From Tenacibaculum jejuense (lineage in GTDB: Bacteria; Bacteroidota; Bacteroidia; Flavobacteriales; Flavobacteriaceae): a stretch of 64,000 nucleotides of DNA. Positions within the stretch are counted from its first letter, which is position 1. Each line of letters starts with the position of its first letter. Under the pieces are notes generated by a model, which did not search any database, was not told the DNA's origin, and saw only the letters and a program-made list of their open reading frames with translations. The translations under genes and the position numbers were made by a program. This document shows positions 34,823-43,502 of the stretch, piece by piece. The DNA is taken from contig NZ_LT899436.1 of the NCBI RefSeq assembly GCF_900198195.1, forward strand, positions 1,467,501 to 1,531,500, read 5' to 3'.

Positions 34823-36706
34823 ATGAGTAAATATTATATATTCGATTTCGACAGTACGCTTACTAAAGTAGAAGCGTTGGATGTTTTAGCTGAAATAACC
34901 TTAGCGAACAATCCAAAAAAAGAAGAGGTAATTAATGAAATTATCAAAATCACAAACCTTGGGATTGATGGAGATATCTCCTTTACCCAGTCGTTAGAAC
35001 GTAGAATAAAGTTACTTAATGCAAAACGATCCGATTTAAATTTGTTAATTCAAGAACTAAAGAAAAGAGTCTCCAGTTCCATTGAAAGAAATAAAGAGTT
35101 TTTCGAATCTTACTCAGAGAATATTTATGTAATTTCTGCAGGATTCAAAGAATTCATTATACCTATAGTTGCAGAATATAATATTCCAGCAGAAAGAGTA
35201 TTTGCGAATACTTTTGAGTTTAGTCAAGATGGAGAAATTATAGGATTCGATAGAGACAACGTTCTTTCTGTACACAACGGTAAAATAGCTTGTTTACAAA
35301 ATTTACAATTAGATGGAGAAATCCAAGTAATTGGAGATGGTTACAGCGATTATATCACAAAAGAAGCAGGAGTAGCCGACAAGTTTTTTGCTTATACAGA
35401 AAATGTTCAGCGTGAAAAAACAATTAAAAACGCTGATTATATTACACCAAATTTAGACGAATTTTTATTTATAAACGATTTGCCAAGAAATATATCATAT
35501 CCAAAAAACCGCATCAAAATGTTACTATTAGAAAACATACATGCAGATGCGTACGAAAAATTTACAAACGATGGCTTTACAGTCGAAACTGTAGGAAGAA
35601 GTTTATCTGAAGAAGAATTGATTGAAAAATTACAAGATGTTCATGTAATTGGAATCCGTTCGAAAACTCAAATCACAAAAAAAGTAATTGAAAATGCTCC
35701 TAGATTATTGGCAGTTGGTGCATTTTGTATTGGAACAAAACAGATTGATTTAGACGCATGTAAAGAAAACGGAATAGTCGTTTTTAATGCTCCTTACAGT
35801 AATACAAGATCTGTAGTTGAATTAGCCATTGGAGAAATTATTATGTTGATGCGTAGTGTTTTTCAACGTAGTACAGAAATTCATAACGGAGAATGGAACA
35901 AAACCGCTCAAGGTTCTAAAGAAGTTAGAGGAAAAAAACTAGGTATCGTAGGATACGGAAATATAGGAAAACAATTATCTGTTTTAGCTGAAGCTTTAGG
36001 AATGGATGTGTACTATTATGATGTTGAAGATAAATTAGCTTTAGGTAATGCTACTAAAATGAATTCTTTAGCTGATTTATTAGCTATTTCAGACGTGGTA
36101 ACATTACACGTAGATGACAATTCTTTAAATAGAAATTACATAGGAGCTAAAGAAATTTCTCAAATGAAAGATGGAGCTCATTTAGTAAATCTATCTAGAG
36201 GTTTCGTTGTAGATATTCCAGCATTAACAGAGGCATTAAAATCAGGTAAGTTAGCCGGAGCTGCTGTAGATGTTTATCCTGAAGAACCTAGAAAAAATGG
36301 AGATTTTTACACCGATTTAAAAGGTTTGCCTAATGTAATTTTAACACCTCATGTTGGTGGTAGTACAGAAGAAGCTCAAAGAGATATAGCAGATTTTGTT
36401 CCTGGGAAGATTATGGCATACATAAATTCTGGAAATACTGTGGATGCAGTAAATTTCCCAAATATCCGTTTACCAAAACAACAAAATTCACATCGTTTTT
36501 TGCATATGCATAAAAATGTGTCTGGTGTTATGGCAAATATTAACAAAGTTGTTGCAGAGTTTGGTTTAAATATCGTTGGTCAGTATTTATCTACAGATCC
36601 TAAAGTTGGGTACGTAATTACTGATGTAGACAAAGATTACAACCAAGATGTTATTCAAGAATTAAAAAATGTTGAAGGAACACTTCGCTTTAGAGTTTTA
36701 TACTAA
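34823..36706 (+). CDS. SerB-SerA fusion: phosphoserine phosphatase and D-3-phosphoglycerate dehydrogenase
   Basis: One 627-residue chain carries two serine-pathway enzymes. Residues 1 to about 215 are a HAD phosphatase with motif I DFDSTLT (D8 and D10), a middle VISAGF block and a late IGDGYSDYIT loop, as in SerB. From R230 a D-3-phosphoglycerate dehydrogenase follows: the GIVGYGNIG NAD loop at 374-382, NLSRGFVVD, DVYPEEP, catalytic H510 in TPHVGGS, and a C-terminal ACT domain (from about 545) expected to bind serine. Thus steps 1 and 3 of serine synthesis are joined while step 2 (SerC) is elsewhere. Chains of about this size annotated as phosphoglycerate dehydrogenase occur in other Flavobacteriia. 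Confidence 0.9.
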   Translation: MSKYYIFDFDSTLTKVEALDVLAEITLANNPKKEEVINEIIKITNLGIDGDISFTQSLERRIKLLNAKRSDLNLLIQELKKRVSSSIERNKEFFESYSENIYVISAGFKEFIIPIVAEYNIPAERVFANTFEFSQDGEIIGFDRDNVLSVHNGKIACLQNLQLDGEIQVIGDGYSDYITKEAGVADKFFAYTENVQREKTIKNADYITPNLDEFLFINDLPRNISYPKNRIKMLLLENIHADAYEKFTNDGFTVETVGRSLSEEELIEKLQDVHVIGIRSKTQITKKVIENAPRLLAVGAFCIGTKQIDLDACKENGIVVFNAPYSNTRSVVELAIGEIIMLMRSVFQRSTEIHNGEWNKTAQGSKEVRGKKLGIVGYGNIGKQLSVLAEALGMDVYYYDVEDKLALGNATKMNSLADLLAISDVVTLHVDDNSLNRNYIGAKEISQMKDGAHLVNLSRGFVVDIPALTEALKSGKLAGAAVDVYPEEPRKNGDFYTDLKGLPNVILTPHVGGSTEEAQRDIADFVPGKIMAYINSGNTVDAVNFPNIRLPKQQNSHRFLHMHKNVSGVMANINKVVAEFGLNIVGQYLSTDPKVGYVITDVDKDYNQDVIQELKNVEGTLRFRVLY

Positions 36707-36735
36707 AAATATAATTCAATACAGTTAAATATATT

Positions 36736-36769
36736 AAAAGCCTTGTTTTTATAAAACAAGGCTTTTTTT
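36736..36769 (+). terminator. Intrinsic terminator after the SerB-SerA fusion gene
   Basis: A 14-bp perfect stem (36736-36749 with 36753-36766) with a 3-nt loop and T tail. Confidence 0.85.
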
Positions 36770-36812
36770 AGTAGTAAACTTTATAAAAAAGTTTGGTTAA
36801 ATAAGTTTCACT

Positions 36813-38180
36813 TTATTTTAACGAGTCAATATTAGATTGAATAGACCAAGCAAAATCTAACATTAATCTTTTCTGAAAAATAGAGTCTTTATAGCTAAGA
36901 TATGTGTCACCAACATATGGAGCAGTACTACCATTTTTAGTATTAATAGTAGCAGACATATGACAACTCATACAATTAGAAAGTGTTCCAATATTAGTAG
37001 CAATTTTAGTTCCTTTATTGTAAACATAGCTCGTAGCTTCATCAAAGAAACTAGTATCAAATCCAGATTCTAAATAAGGATTATAACCAATAACTAGTTC
37101 TCCTTCATTTTTTCCTCCAATATAAGGTTGTGCTGGGATAAGCATAGAGTAAGCTATATCCATAGCATAATGATTAGCAGCTCCTTGTAAAGCTATTCCG
37201 TGTTTTGCAGAAGCGATATCATCTGAACTAGGAAAAGAAGGTGTTAAAGGAGTTGGAGACCACCAAAATGTTTGCCAAACCCAACGTTTAATTTCTTTTG
37301 TTCCCACATGCATCGCAACTAATATAGCTTTATCTCCAGCTTTTGCTGCTTTAGGATCTGTAGATTTTATACTATTTTCACTGTTATATGATTTAGCTAA
37401 AGTTTCATCTATAGTGAAATGAATAAAATCATTTAAATAATACGTGTTCTCTGGAGTTATTGTATCGCATTTATAATCTAAACGACCGTTAGGATTTGAT
37501 TTATTTGTAGTATTAAGATCAACATGAATACAAGAGTTCCATTCTTTTTCAGGATATCCGTTGTTTTTATATTCTGGTCCATGCCAAGCAGCCATAGTGT
37601 AAATTCCTTGATCAGATACTTTATCTTGTGTAATCACCTTGTATACAGGTTTTATTGTAATAGCATCGTGAGGAAATTCTGGTATTTGACTAAATTCACC
37701 AGTTTGCATAGCTTTCAAAGTAGATAAATAAAATATTTTATTAGCAATAGCATATTGTTCAGCAGATGGATTATAAGCTACAACTTCTACTGTTTGAGTG
37801 TCATCAAAAATTGTTTGTGAGGTTTTTGAATGACTAAATTGGTTAGGCTTATTAAATTCTAGTCCAACCAAACTATTTGCACTAGGATTATTCATCTTGT
37901 GTAAAATTTGCTTAGGACTAGACCAAGTTTGATACGTTAAAGTACCATTACTTAAGGGGGTTGTTAAATGTTTCCATACATCCCAACTATGTTTATACAT
38001 AGAGTTAAAGTCGTTATTAGCTATCCATTTATTAATAGTAATAGAATCAGTAGGATATGTATAATCAACAGGAATGTAAACTTTTTTTGAATGTGATTTA
38101 TCCTTGTTTTTTGTTGTTTTATTACATGCGACGACTGTAATTAAGCATAAAAAAAGGATCACCAATTTTGTAGATTTCAT
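36813..38180 (-). CDS. Lipoprotein with a single c-type heme motif
   Basis: The 455-residue lipoprotein has a signal ending ITVVAC (residue 19) and a Lys-rich tether. A large domain follows with many aromatic residues (MAAWHGPEYKNNGYPEKEWN near 198; KRWVWQTFWWSPTP near 303). One heme-binding CMSCH motif lies near the C-terminus (C403, C406, H407). That makes it a likely periplasmic or surface mono-heme protein. Redox partner and substrate are unknown. It is divergent from the kynureninase gene. Confidence 0.75.
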   Translation of the reverse strand: MKSTKLVILFLCLITVVACNKTTKNKDKSHSKKVYIPVDYTYPTDSITINKWIANNDFNSMYKHSWDVWKHLTTPLSNGTLTYQTWSSPKQILHKMNNPSANSLVGLEFNKPNQFSHSKTSQTIFDDTQTVEVVAYNPSAEQYAIANKIFYLSTLKAMQTGEFSQIPEFPHDAITIKPVYKVITQDKVSDQGIYTMAAWHGPEYKNNGYPEKEWNSCIHVDLNTTNKSNPNGRLDYKCDTITPENTYYLNDFIHFTIDETLAKSYNSENSIKSTDPKAAKAGDKAILVAMHVGTKEIKRWVWQTFWWSPTPLTPSFPSSDDIASAKHGIALQGAANHYAMDIAYSMLIPAQPYIGGKNEGELVIGYNPYLESGFDTSFFDEATSYVYNKGTKIATNIGTLSNCMSCHMSATINTKNGSTAPYVGDTYLSYKDSIFQKRLMLDFAWSIQSNIDSLK

Positions 38181-38332
38181 GTCTGTATTTGTTAGTTATA
38201 TGCTAAATCTACAAATAGGAAGTATAGATTCTCCTCTAAAATGCTTCAGTGAAGTAAAAAAAAGCATCAGAGTAAGTATTTAAGTTATGAGAGATCATTG
38301 CATTTGTTTTTTTACATCAGAAAATGAATTTT

Positions 38333-38340
38333 TATCTTTG
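38333..38340 (+). promoter_or_regulatory. -7 element of the kynurenine operon
   Basis: TATCTTTG matches TAnnTTTG exactly, 18 bp before the kynU ATG at 38359. It lies inside the extra codons of a longer possible frame, which argues against that longer start. Confidence 0.5.
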
Positions 38341-38358
38341 ATAAAAATCATTCTTTTG

Positions 38359-39621
38359 ATGAACTACGAAAATTCTTTGGATTATACTAAACAACTCGAC
38401 AAAGATGATCCATTAGCTTATTTACGAAATCAATTTCACATTCCTAAAGATGATAAAGGAAACGATTGGCTATACTTTACAGGAAACTCACTTGGATTAC
38501 AACCAAAGCAAACACAAAAATACATTCAGCAAGAATTAGATGATTGGGCAAAATATGGAGTAGAAGGACATTTTGAAGGAGAAACCCCTTGGTTACCGTA
38601 TCATGAATTTCTTACAGAAAAAATGGCAAAGATTGTTGGAGCCAAACCATTAGAAACTGTAGTTATGAATACACTAACTACAAACCTACACTTATTAATG
38701 GTTTCGTTTTATCAACCAACAAAACAGAAGTATAAAATTGTCATTGAAAGTGATGCTTTTCCTTCGGATAGATATGCAGTACAATCACAATTAAAATTCC
38801 ATGGTTTTGATATTGAAGACGGATTGGTAGAATGGAAACCAAGAGCTGGTGAAGAACTATTGAGAATAGAAGATCTAGAAACTATTGTTGAAGAACAAGG
38901 TGATGAAATTGCGTTACTATTAATTGGCGGTGTAAATTATTATACTGGTCAATATTTAGATATTAAACGTATTGCAGAAATTGGTCATGCTAAGAAATGT
39001 ATTGTTGGAATTGATTTGGCTCACGGAGCAGGAAACGTACAACCTAATTTACATGATAGTGGGGTAGATTTTGCAGCTTGGTGTACTTATAAATATTTAA
39101 ATTCTGGACCAGGAAGTTTATCAGGATTATTTGTGCATGAAAAACATGCACATAACAGAGAGTTACCAAGATTTGCAGGTTGGTGGAATCATAATAAAGA
39201 TACACGTTTCAATATGCGTCAACCGTTTGATGTAATGTCTGGAGCAGAAGGTTGGCAATTATCAAATCCACCAATTTTGTCAATGGCAGCAATCCGTTCG
39301 TCTTTAGATTTATTTGATACTGTAGGAATGGATGCATTACGAGAAAAATCAGAAAAACTTACAGGATATTTCGAATATTTGATTAATCAAATTGATACGG
39401 ATAGAATCAAAATTATCACACCTACTAATCCGGAAGAAAGAGGTTGTCAATTATCAATCCAAGTACAGCATGCAGATAAAAGTTTGCATCAAAAATTAAC
39501 AGATCATCATATCATCACAGATTGGAGAGAACCAGATGTGATTCGTTGCGCACCAGTGCCAATGTATAATAGTTTTGAAGATGTATTTAGAATGGTTGAG
39601 ATTTTAAAAGGCTTGTTGTAA
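38359..39621 (+). CDS. kynU: Kynureninase
   Basis: Kynureninase cleaves 3-hydroxykynurenine to 3-hydroxyanthranilate and alanine with PLP. From the ATG at 38359 the product has 420 residues, the family's usual length. Visible family blocks: NDWLYFTGNSLGLQPKQT near the start, VVMNTLTTNLHLLM, the PLP lysine K245 in TYKYLNSGPGSLSG, and RFAGWWNHNKDTRFNM. It is the first gene of the + strand kynurenine cluster. Confidence 0.94.
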   Translation: MNYENSLDYTKQLDKDDPLAYLRNQFHIPKDDKGNDWLYFTGNSLGLQPKQTQKYIQQELDDWAKYGVEGHFEGETPWLPYHEFLTEKMAKIVGAKPLETVVMNTLTTNLHLLMVSFYQPTKQKYKIVIESDAFPSDRYAVQSQLKFHGFDIEDGLVEWKPRAGEELLRIEDLETIVEEQGDEIALLLIGGVNYYTGQYLDIKRIAEIGHAKKCIVGIDLAHGAGNVQPNLHDSGVDFAAWCTYKYLNSGPGSLSGLFVHEKHAHNRELPRFAGWWNHNKDTRFNMRQPFDVMSGAEGWQLSNPPILSMAAIRSSLDLFDTVGMDALREKSEKLTGYFEYLINQIDTDRIKIITPTNPEERGCQLSIQVQHADKSLHQKLTDHHIITDWREPDVIRCAPVPMYNSFEDVFRMVEILKGLL

Positions 39622-39622
39622 A

Positions 39623-40225
39623 ATGGAGCGTTTTATATGTATTACAATCTTAATTTTTCTATTTAGTTGTTCAAATAAAAGTAAAGAAAACTTGAAAGAA
39701 TGTTTAGATGAAAATGAAGTAGAATTTCTTTATGAAGGTAAAACAATTTTTGAGGAAGCTTTAGTGAAATTTTATTCAAAAAAGAATTTAGCGGAAAACT
39801 ATAAAGTATATCTTGAAGATTTAACAATTGCATCAGATAGTTTAGTAATGTTAGAATCTAATACTAAAGCGTTACAATTTATAGATAAATTGAGAAAATT
39901 AAATAAGATACATAGCTTTTGGACTATTAATAAAACAGATCAATCAATACTGAAACAAGAAGATTATGAAATTGCAAAAGGAAATTATCTTTCTTGTCTA
40001 GAAAGTGTAGCTAAAACAGAAATATTTAAAGACTTTTTTATAGTGTTAAATGATAAAGGGGTAAACATTTCAAGTGCAATTGTTGCTGAAAGTTTATTAC
40101 ATGAAGATTTAATTACAAGAATGTTAAAAGAAGATAAAGAGTTATTAAGTATTTATGTAGCCTTTCATATGTATTATGAATCAATTTTAAATAGTCAATT
40201 GTATCTTGAAGAAAAGGTTTTTTAA
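39623..40225 (+). CDS. Lipoprotein in the kynurenine cluster, unknown
   Basis: The 200-residue protein begins 1 bp after kynU. It has a short signal and lipobox (LFSC, cysteine at 16), then a charged helical mature part. No enzyme motif is visible. Its location between kynU and kmo with minimal spacing indicates co-transcription; a role in the pathway is not evident. Confidence 0.65.
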   Translation: MERFICITILIFLFSCSNKSKENLKECLDENEVEFLYEGKTIFEEALVKFYSKKNLAENYKVYLEDLTIASDSLVMLESNTKALQFIDKLRKLNKIHSFWTINKTDQSILKQEDYEIAKGNYLSCLESVAKTEIFKDFFIVLNDKGVNISSAIVAESLLHEDLITRMLKEDKELLSIYVAFHMYYESILNSQLYLEEKVF

Positions 40226-40258
40226 AAAAAATACAGATTCGTTAAAAATTAATTATTC

Positions 40259-41671
40259 ATGACGAAACAAGACAAAATATTAATTGTTGGAGCTGGTTTA
40301 TGCGGAAGTTTATTAGCATTACGTTTAGCTCAACGAGGATATAAAATAGAAGTATACGAAAGCAGACCGGATTTACGAAAAGTAGATATTTCTGCCGGTC
40401 GATCAATTAACTTAGCTTTATCAGATAGAGGATTAAAATCACTACGATTAGCTGGTGTTGAAGAACAAGCAAAAGCATTATGCATTCCAATGTATGGCCG
40501 TTTAATTCATGATATTGAAGGAAATACTTTTGCTTCTAACTACTCAGGTAGAACAGGAGAATATATAAACTCAGTTTCGCGTCAAGATTTAAATGCTTTA
40601 CTACTTGATGAAGCTGAAAAACACGAAAATGTAAACATACATTTCAATACTAAATGTACAAGAATAGATATTGAAAACACCGTAGCTCATTTCAAAAGTT
40701 ATAAAACTGATGAAGAATTTTCTGTAAATCCAGATATTATTTTTGGAGCTGATGGAGCAGGATCAATACTTCGAAAAAGTTATGAGTTAGAACGTAAATT
40801 TCTATTCAGTTATAGTCAAGATTATCTAACGCATGGATATAAAGAGTTAGAAATTCCAGCAGATAAATTAGGCAATCATCAAATCAGTAAAGATCATTTA
40901 CATATTTGGCCAAGAGGTGAATATATGCTAATTGCGTTGCCAAATTTAGATGGAAGTTTTACCGTAACCTTGTTTTTAAGTTATGAAGAAGGAAAGTTTA
41001 ATTTCGAAAATTTAACTACAGAAGAAGAAGTTACACATTTCTTTGAAACTCAATTTCCAGATGCATTAGCTTTAATTCCAAACATTAAAGACGAATTCTT
41101 CAATAATCCAACAGGTGCTTTGGGAACAGTAAAATGTTCACCATGGATGTATAAGAATAAAACACTAATAATTGGTGACGCTGCTCATGCAATTGTACCG
41201 TTTTACGGACAAGGAATGAATGCTTCTTTTGAAGATGTAGCTGTTTTTGATGGTGTTTTAGAGCGATTCGAGGATGATTGGGAGCAAATATTTAAAACGT
41301 ATCAACAAGAACGTAAAAAAGATACTGATGCAATTGCAGATTTAGCTGTAGATAATTATTATGAAATGCGAGATCATGTTGCAAATCCGTTATTCAAACA
41401 AAAACGTAAGTTAGAAATGGATTTAGAAGAAAAGTTTCCAGAATCGTATTATTCAAAGTATTCTATGGTAACTTTTAATGAAGATATTGGTTACAACGAG
41501 GCAATGAAAAAAGGACGAGCACAAGATAAAGCGTTACTAAATTTAATTGCTGATGCAGAGGTTTCAACTTCAGAAAATATGTCAGCACAAGAATTAGAAA
41601 TCGTATTGAATAAAGTTAATCACGAAACAAAAGAGATTCTTACTGAAGATAAAATTGCTGGATTGAAATAA
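40259..41671 (+). CDS. kmo: Kynurenine 3-monooxygenase
   Basis: This FAD- and NADPH-dependent monooxygenase hydroxylates kynurenine at C3. The 470-residue protein has the FAD dinucleotide motif VGAGLCGSLLA at residues 10-20, the substrate-side segment YESRPDLRK, the kynurenine-hydroxylase block AGRSINLALSDRGL near 47, and GDAAHAIVPFYGQGMNASFED at 306-326. The length matches the family. It feeds kynureninase upstream in the same operon. Its stop overlaps the next start (TAATG). Confidence 0.94.
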   Translation: MTKQDKILIVGAGLCGSLLALRLAQRGYKIEVYESRPDLRKVDISAGRSINLALSDRGLKSLRLAGVEEQAKALCIPMYGRLIHDIEGNTFASNYSGRTGEYINSVSRQDLNALLLDEAEKHENVNIHFNTKCTRIDIENTVAHFKSYKTDEEFSVNPDIIFGADGAGSILRKSYELERKFLFSYSQDYLTHGYKELEIPADKLGNHQISKDHLHIWPRGEYMLIALPNLDGSFTVTLFLSYEEGKFNFENLTTEEEVTHFFETQFPDALALIPNIKDEFFNNPTGALGTVKCSPWMYKNKTLIIGDAAHAIVPFYGQGMNASFEDVAVFDGVLERFEDDWEQIFKTYQQERKKDTDAIADLAVDNYYEMRDHVANPLFKQKRKLEMDLEEKFPESYYSKYSMVTFNEDIGYNEAMKKGRAQDKALLNLIADAEVSTSENMSAQELEIVLNKVNHETKEILTEDKIAGLK

Positions 41672-42186
41672 TGAAAACATATATTGTTATACTCAGAGGA
41701 ATAAACGTTTCAGGAAAAAATAAACTTCCCATGCAAGAATTACGAGTTATGCTTGAAGGTTTAGAATTTTCTGAAGTTAAAACGTATATCCAAAGTGGAA
41801 ATATTGTTTTAAAATCTTCGAAGGAAGCTTTAGAAGTAGAAAAGACAATCAAAAAAGGAATATCTAAAACCTTCGGCTATGATGTTCCAGTTTTAGCTAG
41901 AACAGTTACTCAATGGGAAAAAGCAATCGCTAATAATCCGTATTCAGAAGTAGAAGAAAAACAACAATATTTTACATTTTTATCAGCGATTCCAGAAATC
42001 AAATATTTTGATATAGATGCAAAAGAAGATACTTATCAAATAATTGAGGATGTTGCATATGTAAATGCAGTTGGAGGTTATGGAAAAACAAAATTGACAA
42101 ACAATTTGTTTGAAAAGAAGCTGAACGTAACAGCAACCACAAGAAATTTAAAAACGACATTAAAGCTATTAAGTTTAGTAAACTAA
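41671..42186 (+). CDS. DUF1697-type protein
   Basis: The 171-residue protein starts KTYIVILRGINVSGKNKLPM and has the family-typical continuation ELRVMLEGLEFSEVKTYIQSGNIVL, characteristic of DUF1697. Later blocks (VLARTVTQWEKAIANNPY) also fit. It is cytosolic, with an alpha/beta fold and unknown function. It overlaps kmo by one base and so is translated with it, though DUF1697 genes usually occur singly. Confidence 0.85.
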   Translation: MKTYIVILRGINVSGKNKLPMQELRVMLEGLEFSEVKTYIQSGNIVLKSSKEALEVEKTIKKGISKTFGYDVPVLARTVTQWEKAIANNPYSEVEEKQQYFTFLSAIPEIKYFDIDAKEDTYQIIEDVAYVNAVGGYGKTKLTNNLFEKKLNVTATTRNLKTTLKLLSLVN

Positions 42187-42195
42187 AGTTATAAC

Positions 42196-42399
42196 ATGAA
42201 CGAAGAAAGTATAAAAAAAGGAATCAACATTTTGTCAATTTTAGCAATAATTTCAGGAGGTTTTGGAATGGTTTTCTGTTTTCCGTTTTTATGGTCAGCT
42301 AATATTGCAGATTTAGTAGGAGCAGGATTCCCTTTTGTAGGAGGTTCTATTCTTTTTGGAGCAGGTTTAATCACTTTAGGAATTTTCAATAAAAAGTAA
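42196..42399 (+). CDS. Small membrane protein (67 aa)
   Basis: Two hydrophobic segments (about 10-32 and 42-63) in a 67-residue protein, with glycine-rich turns (IISGGFGMVFCFPFLW and VGGSILFGAGLITLGIF). It lies 9 bp after the DUF1697 gene and 9 bp before the RidA gene, on the same strand, so it is probably real. Function unknown. Confidence 0.55.
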   Translation: MNEESIKKGINILSILAIISGGFGMVFCFPFLWSANIADLVGAGFPFVGGSILFGAGLITLGIFNKK

Positions 42400-42408
42400 G
42401 TTTAAAAA

Positions 42409-42810
42409 ATGGAAAAAAAAGTAACGCCAAGAGGTGCATATCCACATGTAAAAGTAGTGGGAGATTTTATATTTGTTTCAGGAACAAGTTCTAGAAGACC
42501 AGATAATACAATTGCTGGAGTTGAACTTATTGACGAAATGAATACCAAAAAATTAGATATTGAAGTTCAAACTAGAGAAGTTTTAAAAAATATTGATAGA
42601 AACTTACAAACGGTTGGAGCAAGTTTAAAAGATGTTGTAGATGTCACTACTTTTTTAGTAAATATGAACGATTTTGCAGGTTATAATAAAGCTTATGGAG
42701 AGTTTTTCGATAAGCAAACCGGACCAACAAGAACTACAGTTGCTGTTCATCAATTACCACACCCAGATTTAGTAGTAGAGATCAAAGTAACTGCATACAA
42801 AAAACAGTAA
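42409..42810 (+). CDS. RidA-family 2-aminomuconate deaminase
   Basis: The 133-residue RidA/YjgF-fold protein has the conserved C-terminal signature [20 protein letters not shown], including the arginine that binds the substrate carboxylate, and the early strand [14 protein letters not shown] typical of the 2-aminomuconate deaminase subgroup. It would hydrolyse 2-aminomuconate to 4-oxalocrotonate and ammonia after aldehyde dehydrogenase in this cluster. The neighbouring kynurenine genes strongly support that assignment over a generic imine deaminase. Confidence 0.85.
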   Translation: MEKKVTPRGAYPHVKVVGDFIFVSGTSSRRPDNTIAGVELIDEMNTKKLDIEVQTREVLKNIDRNLQTVGASLKDVVDVTTFLVNMNDFAGYNKAYGEFFDKQTGPTRTTVAVHQLPHPDLVVEIKVTAYKKQ

Positions 42811-43494
42811 TTGATCGAAATAGATTCACATAAAATAATATTAGAAACAGAAGGTTTTTCTATTTCTAAACCTCTTTTCTCAAATGAGGAACTAAAACAA
42901 ATGTGTGATTTAATAGATCAATCTGATCACAATTTTGCTATTCGTCAGTTGGTATTGAAAGTTCCTAAACTTCAAGAGTTAATTTTCAATAATGATCATT
43001 TTAAAAACTTATACAAGAGTATTTGTGATGAAAGGTATTTCTTATCTAAAGCGATCTTTTTTAATAAACCTAAAATGTCGAATTGGTTTGTGAGTTATCA
43101 TCAAGATTTAAGTATAAGCGTAAAGAATAAAAAAGAAACACATGGATATTCTAATTGGACGAATAAAAACGGACAATTAGGCGTTATTCCGCCAAGAGAA
43201 GTTTTAGAAAATACAGTTACATTTCGAATTCATTTAGATGATACAAATGAAACTAACGGAGCCTTACATGTAATTCCAAAAAGTCATAACAAAGGAATTA
43301 TTAGAGTTGATGAAACTTTCAATAAAAACAAATTAGAAAAAGAAGTATTATGTAATGTTGATAAAGGAGGAGTGATGGTCATGAAACCATTGTTGTTACA
43401 TGCATCGCAAAGATCTGTATCAGCATTTAATCGAAGAGTCATTCATTTAGAATTTTGTAATCAAGAAATTCCAATGCAATGGTTAGAAAAATAA
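42811..43494 (+). CDS. Phytanoyl-CoA dioxygenase (PhyH) family protein
   Basis: The 227-residue protein starts at a TTG placed directly after the RidA stop. The Fe(II)/2-oxoglutarate triad is visible: H97 and D99 in SYHQDLS, and H197 in MKPLLLHAS, with an arginine shortly after. Family members hydroxylate a wide range of substrates. It is not part of the known kynurenine pathway, yet it is tightly packed between two pathway genes. Its substrate is unknown; a pathway intermediate or a side product would be the first guess. Confidence 0.8.
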   Translation: MIEIDSHKIILETEGFSISKPLFSNEELKQMCDLIDQSDHNFAIRQLVLKVPKLQELIFNNDHFKNLYKSICDERYFLSKAIFFNKPKMSNWFVSYHQDLSISVKNKKETHGYSNWTNKNGQLGVIPPREVLENTVTFRIHLDDTNETNGALHVIPKSHNKGIIRVDETFNKNKLEKEVLCNVDKGGVMVMKPLLLHASQRSVSAFNRRVIHLEFCNQEIPMQWLEK

Positions 43495-43502
43495 ATTGTA
43501 TA

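Noticed and set aside
38287..38358. Longer start for kynureninase
   Set aside because: The extra 24 residues do not resemble the family, and an exact -7 promoter element lies inside them.
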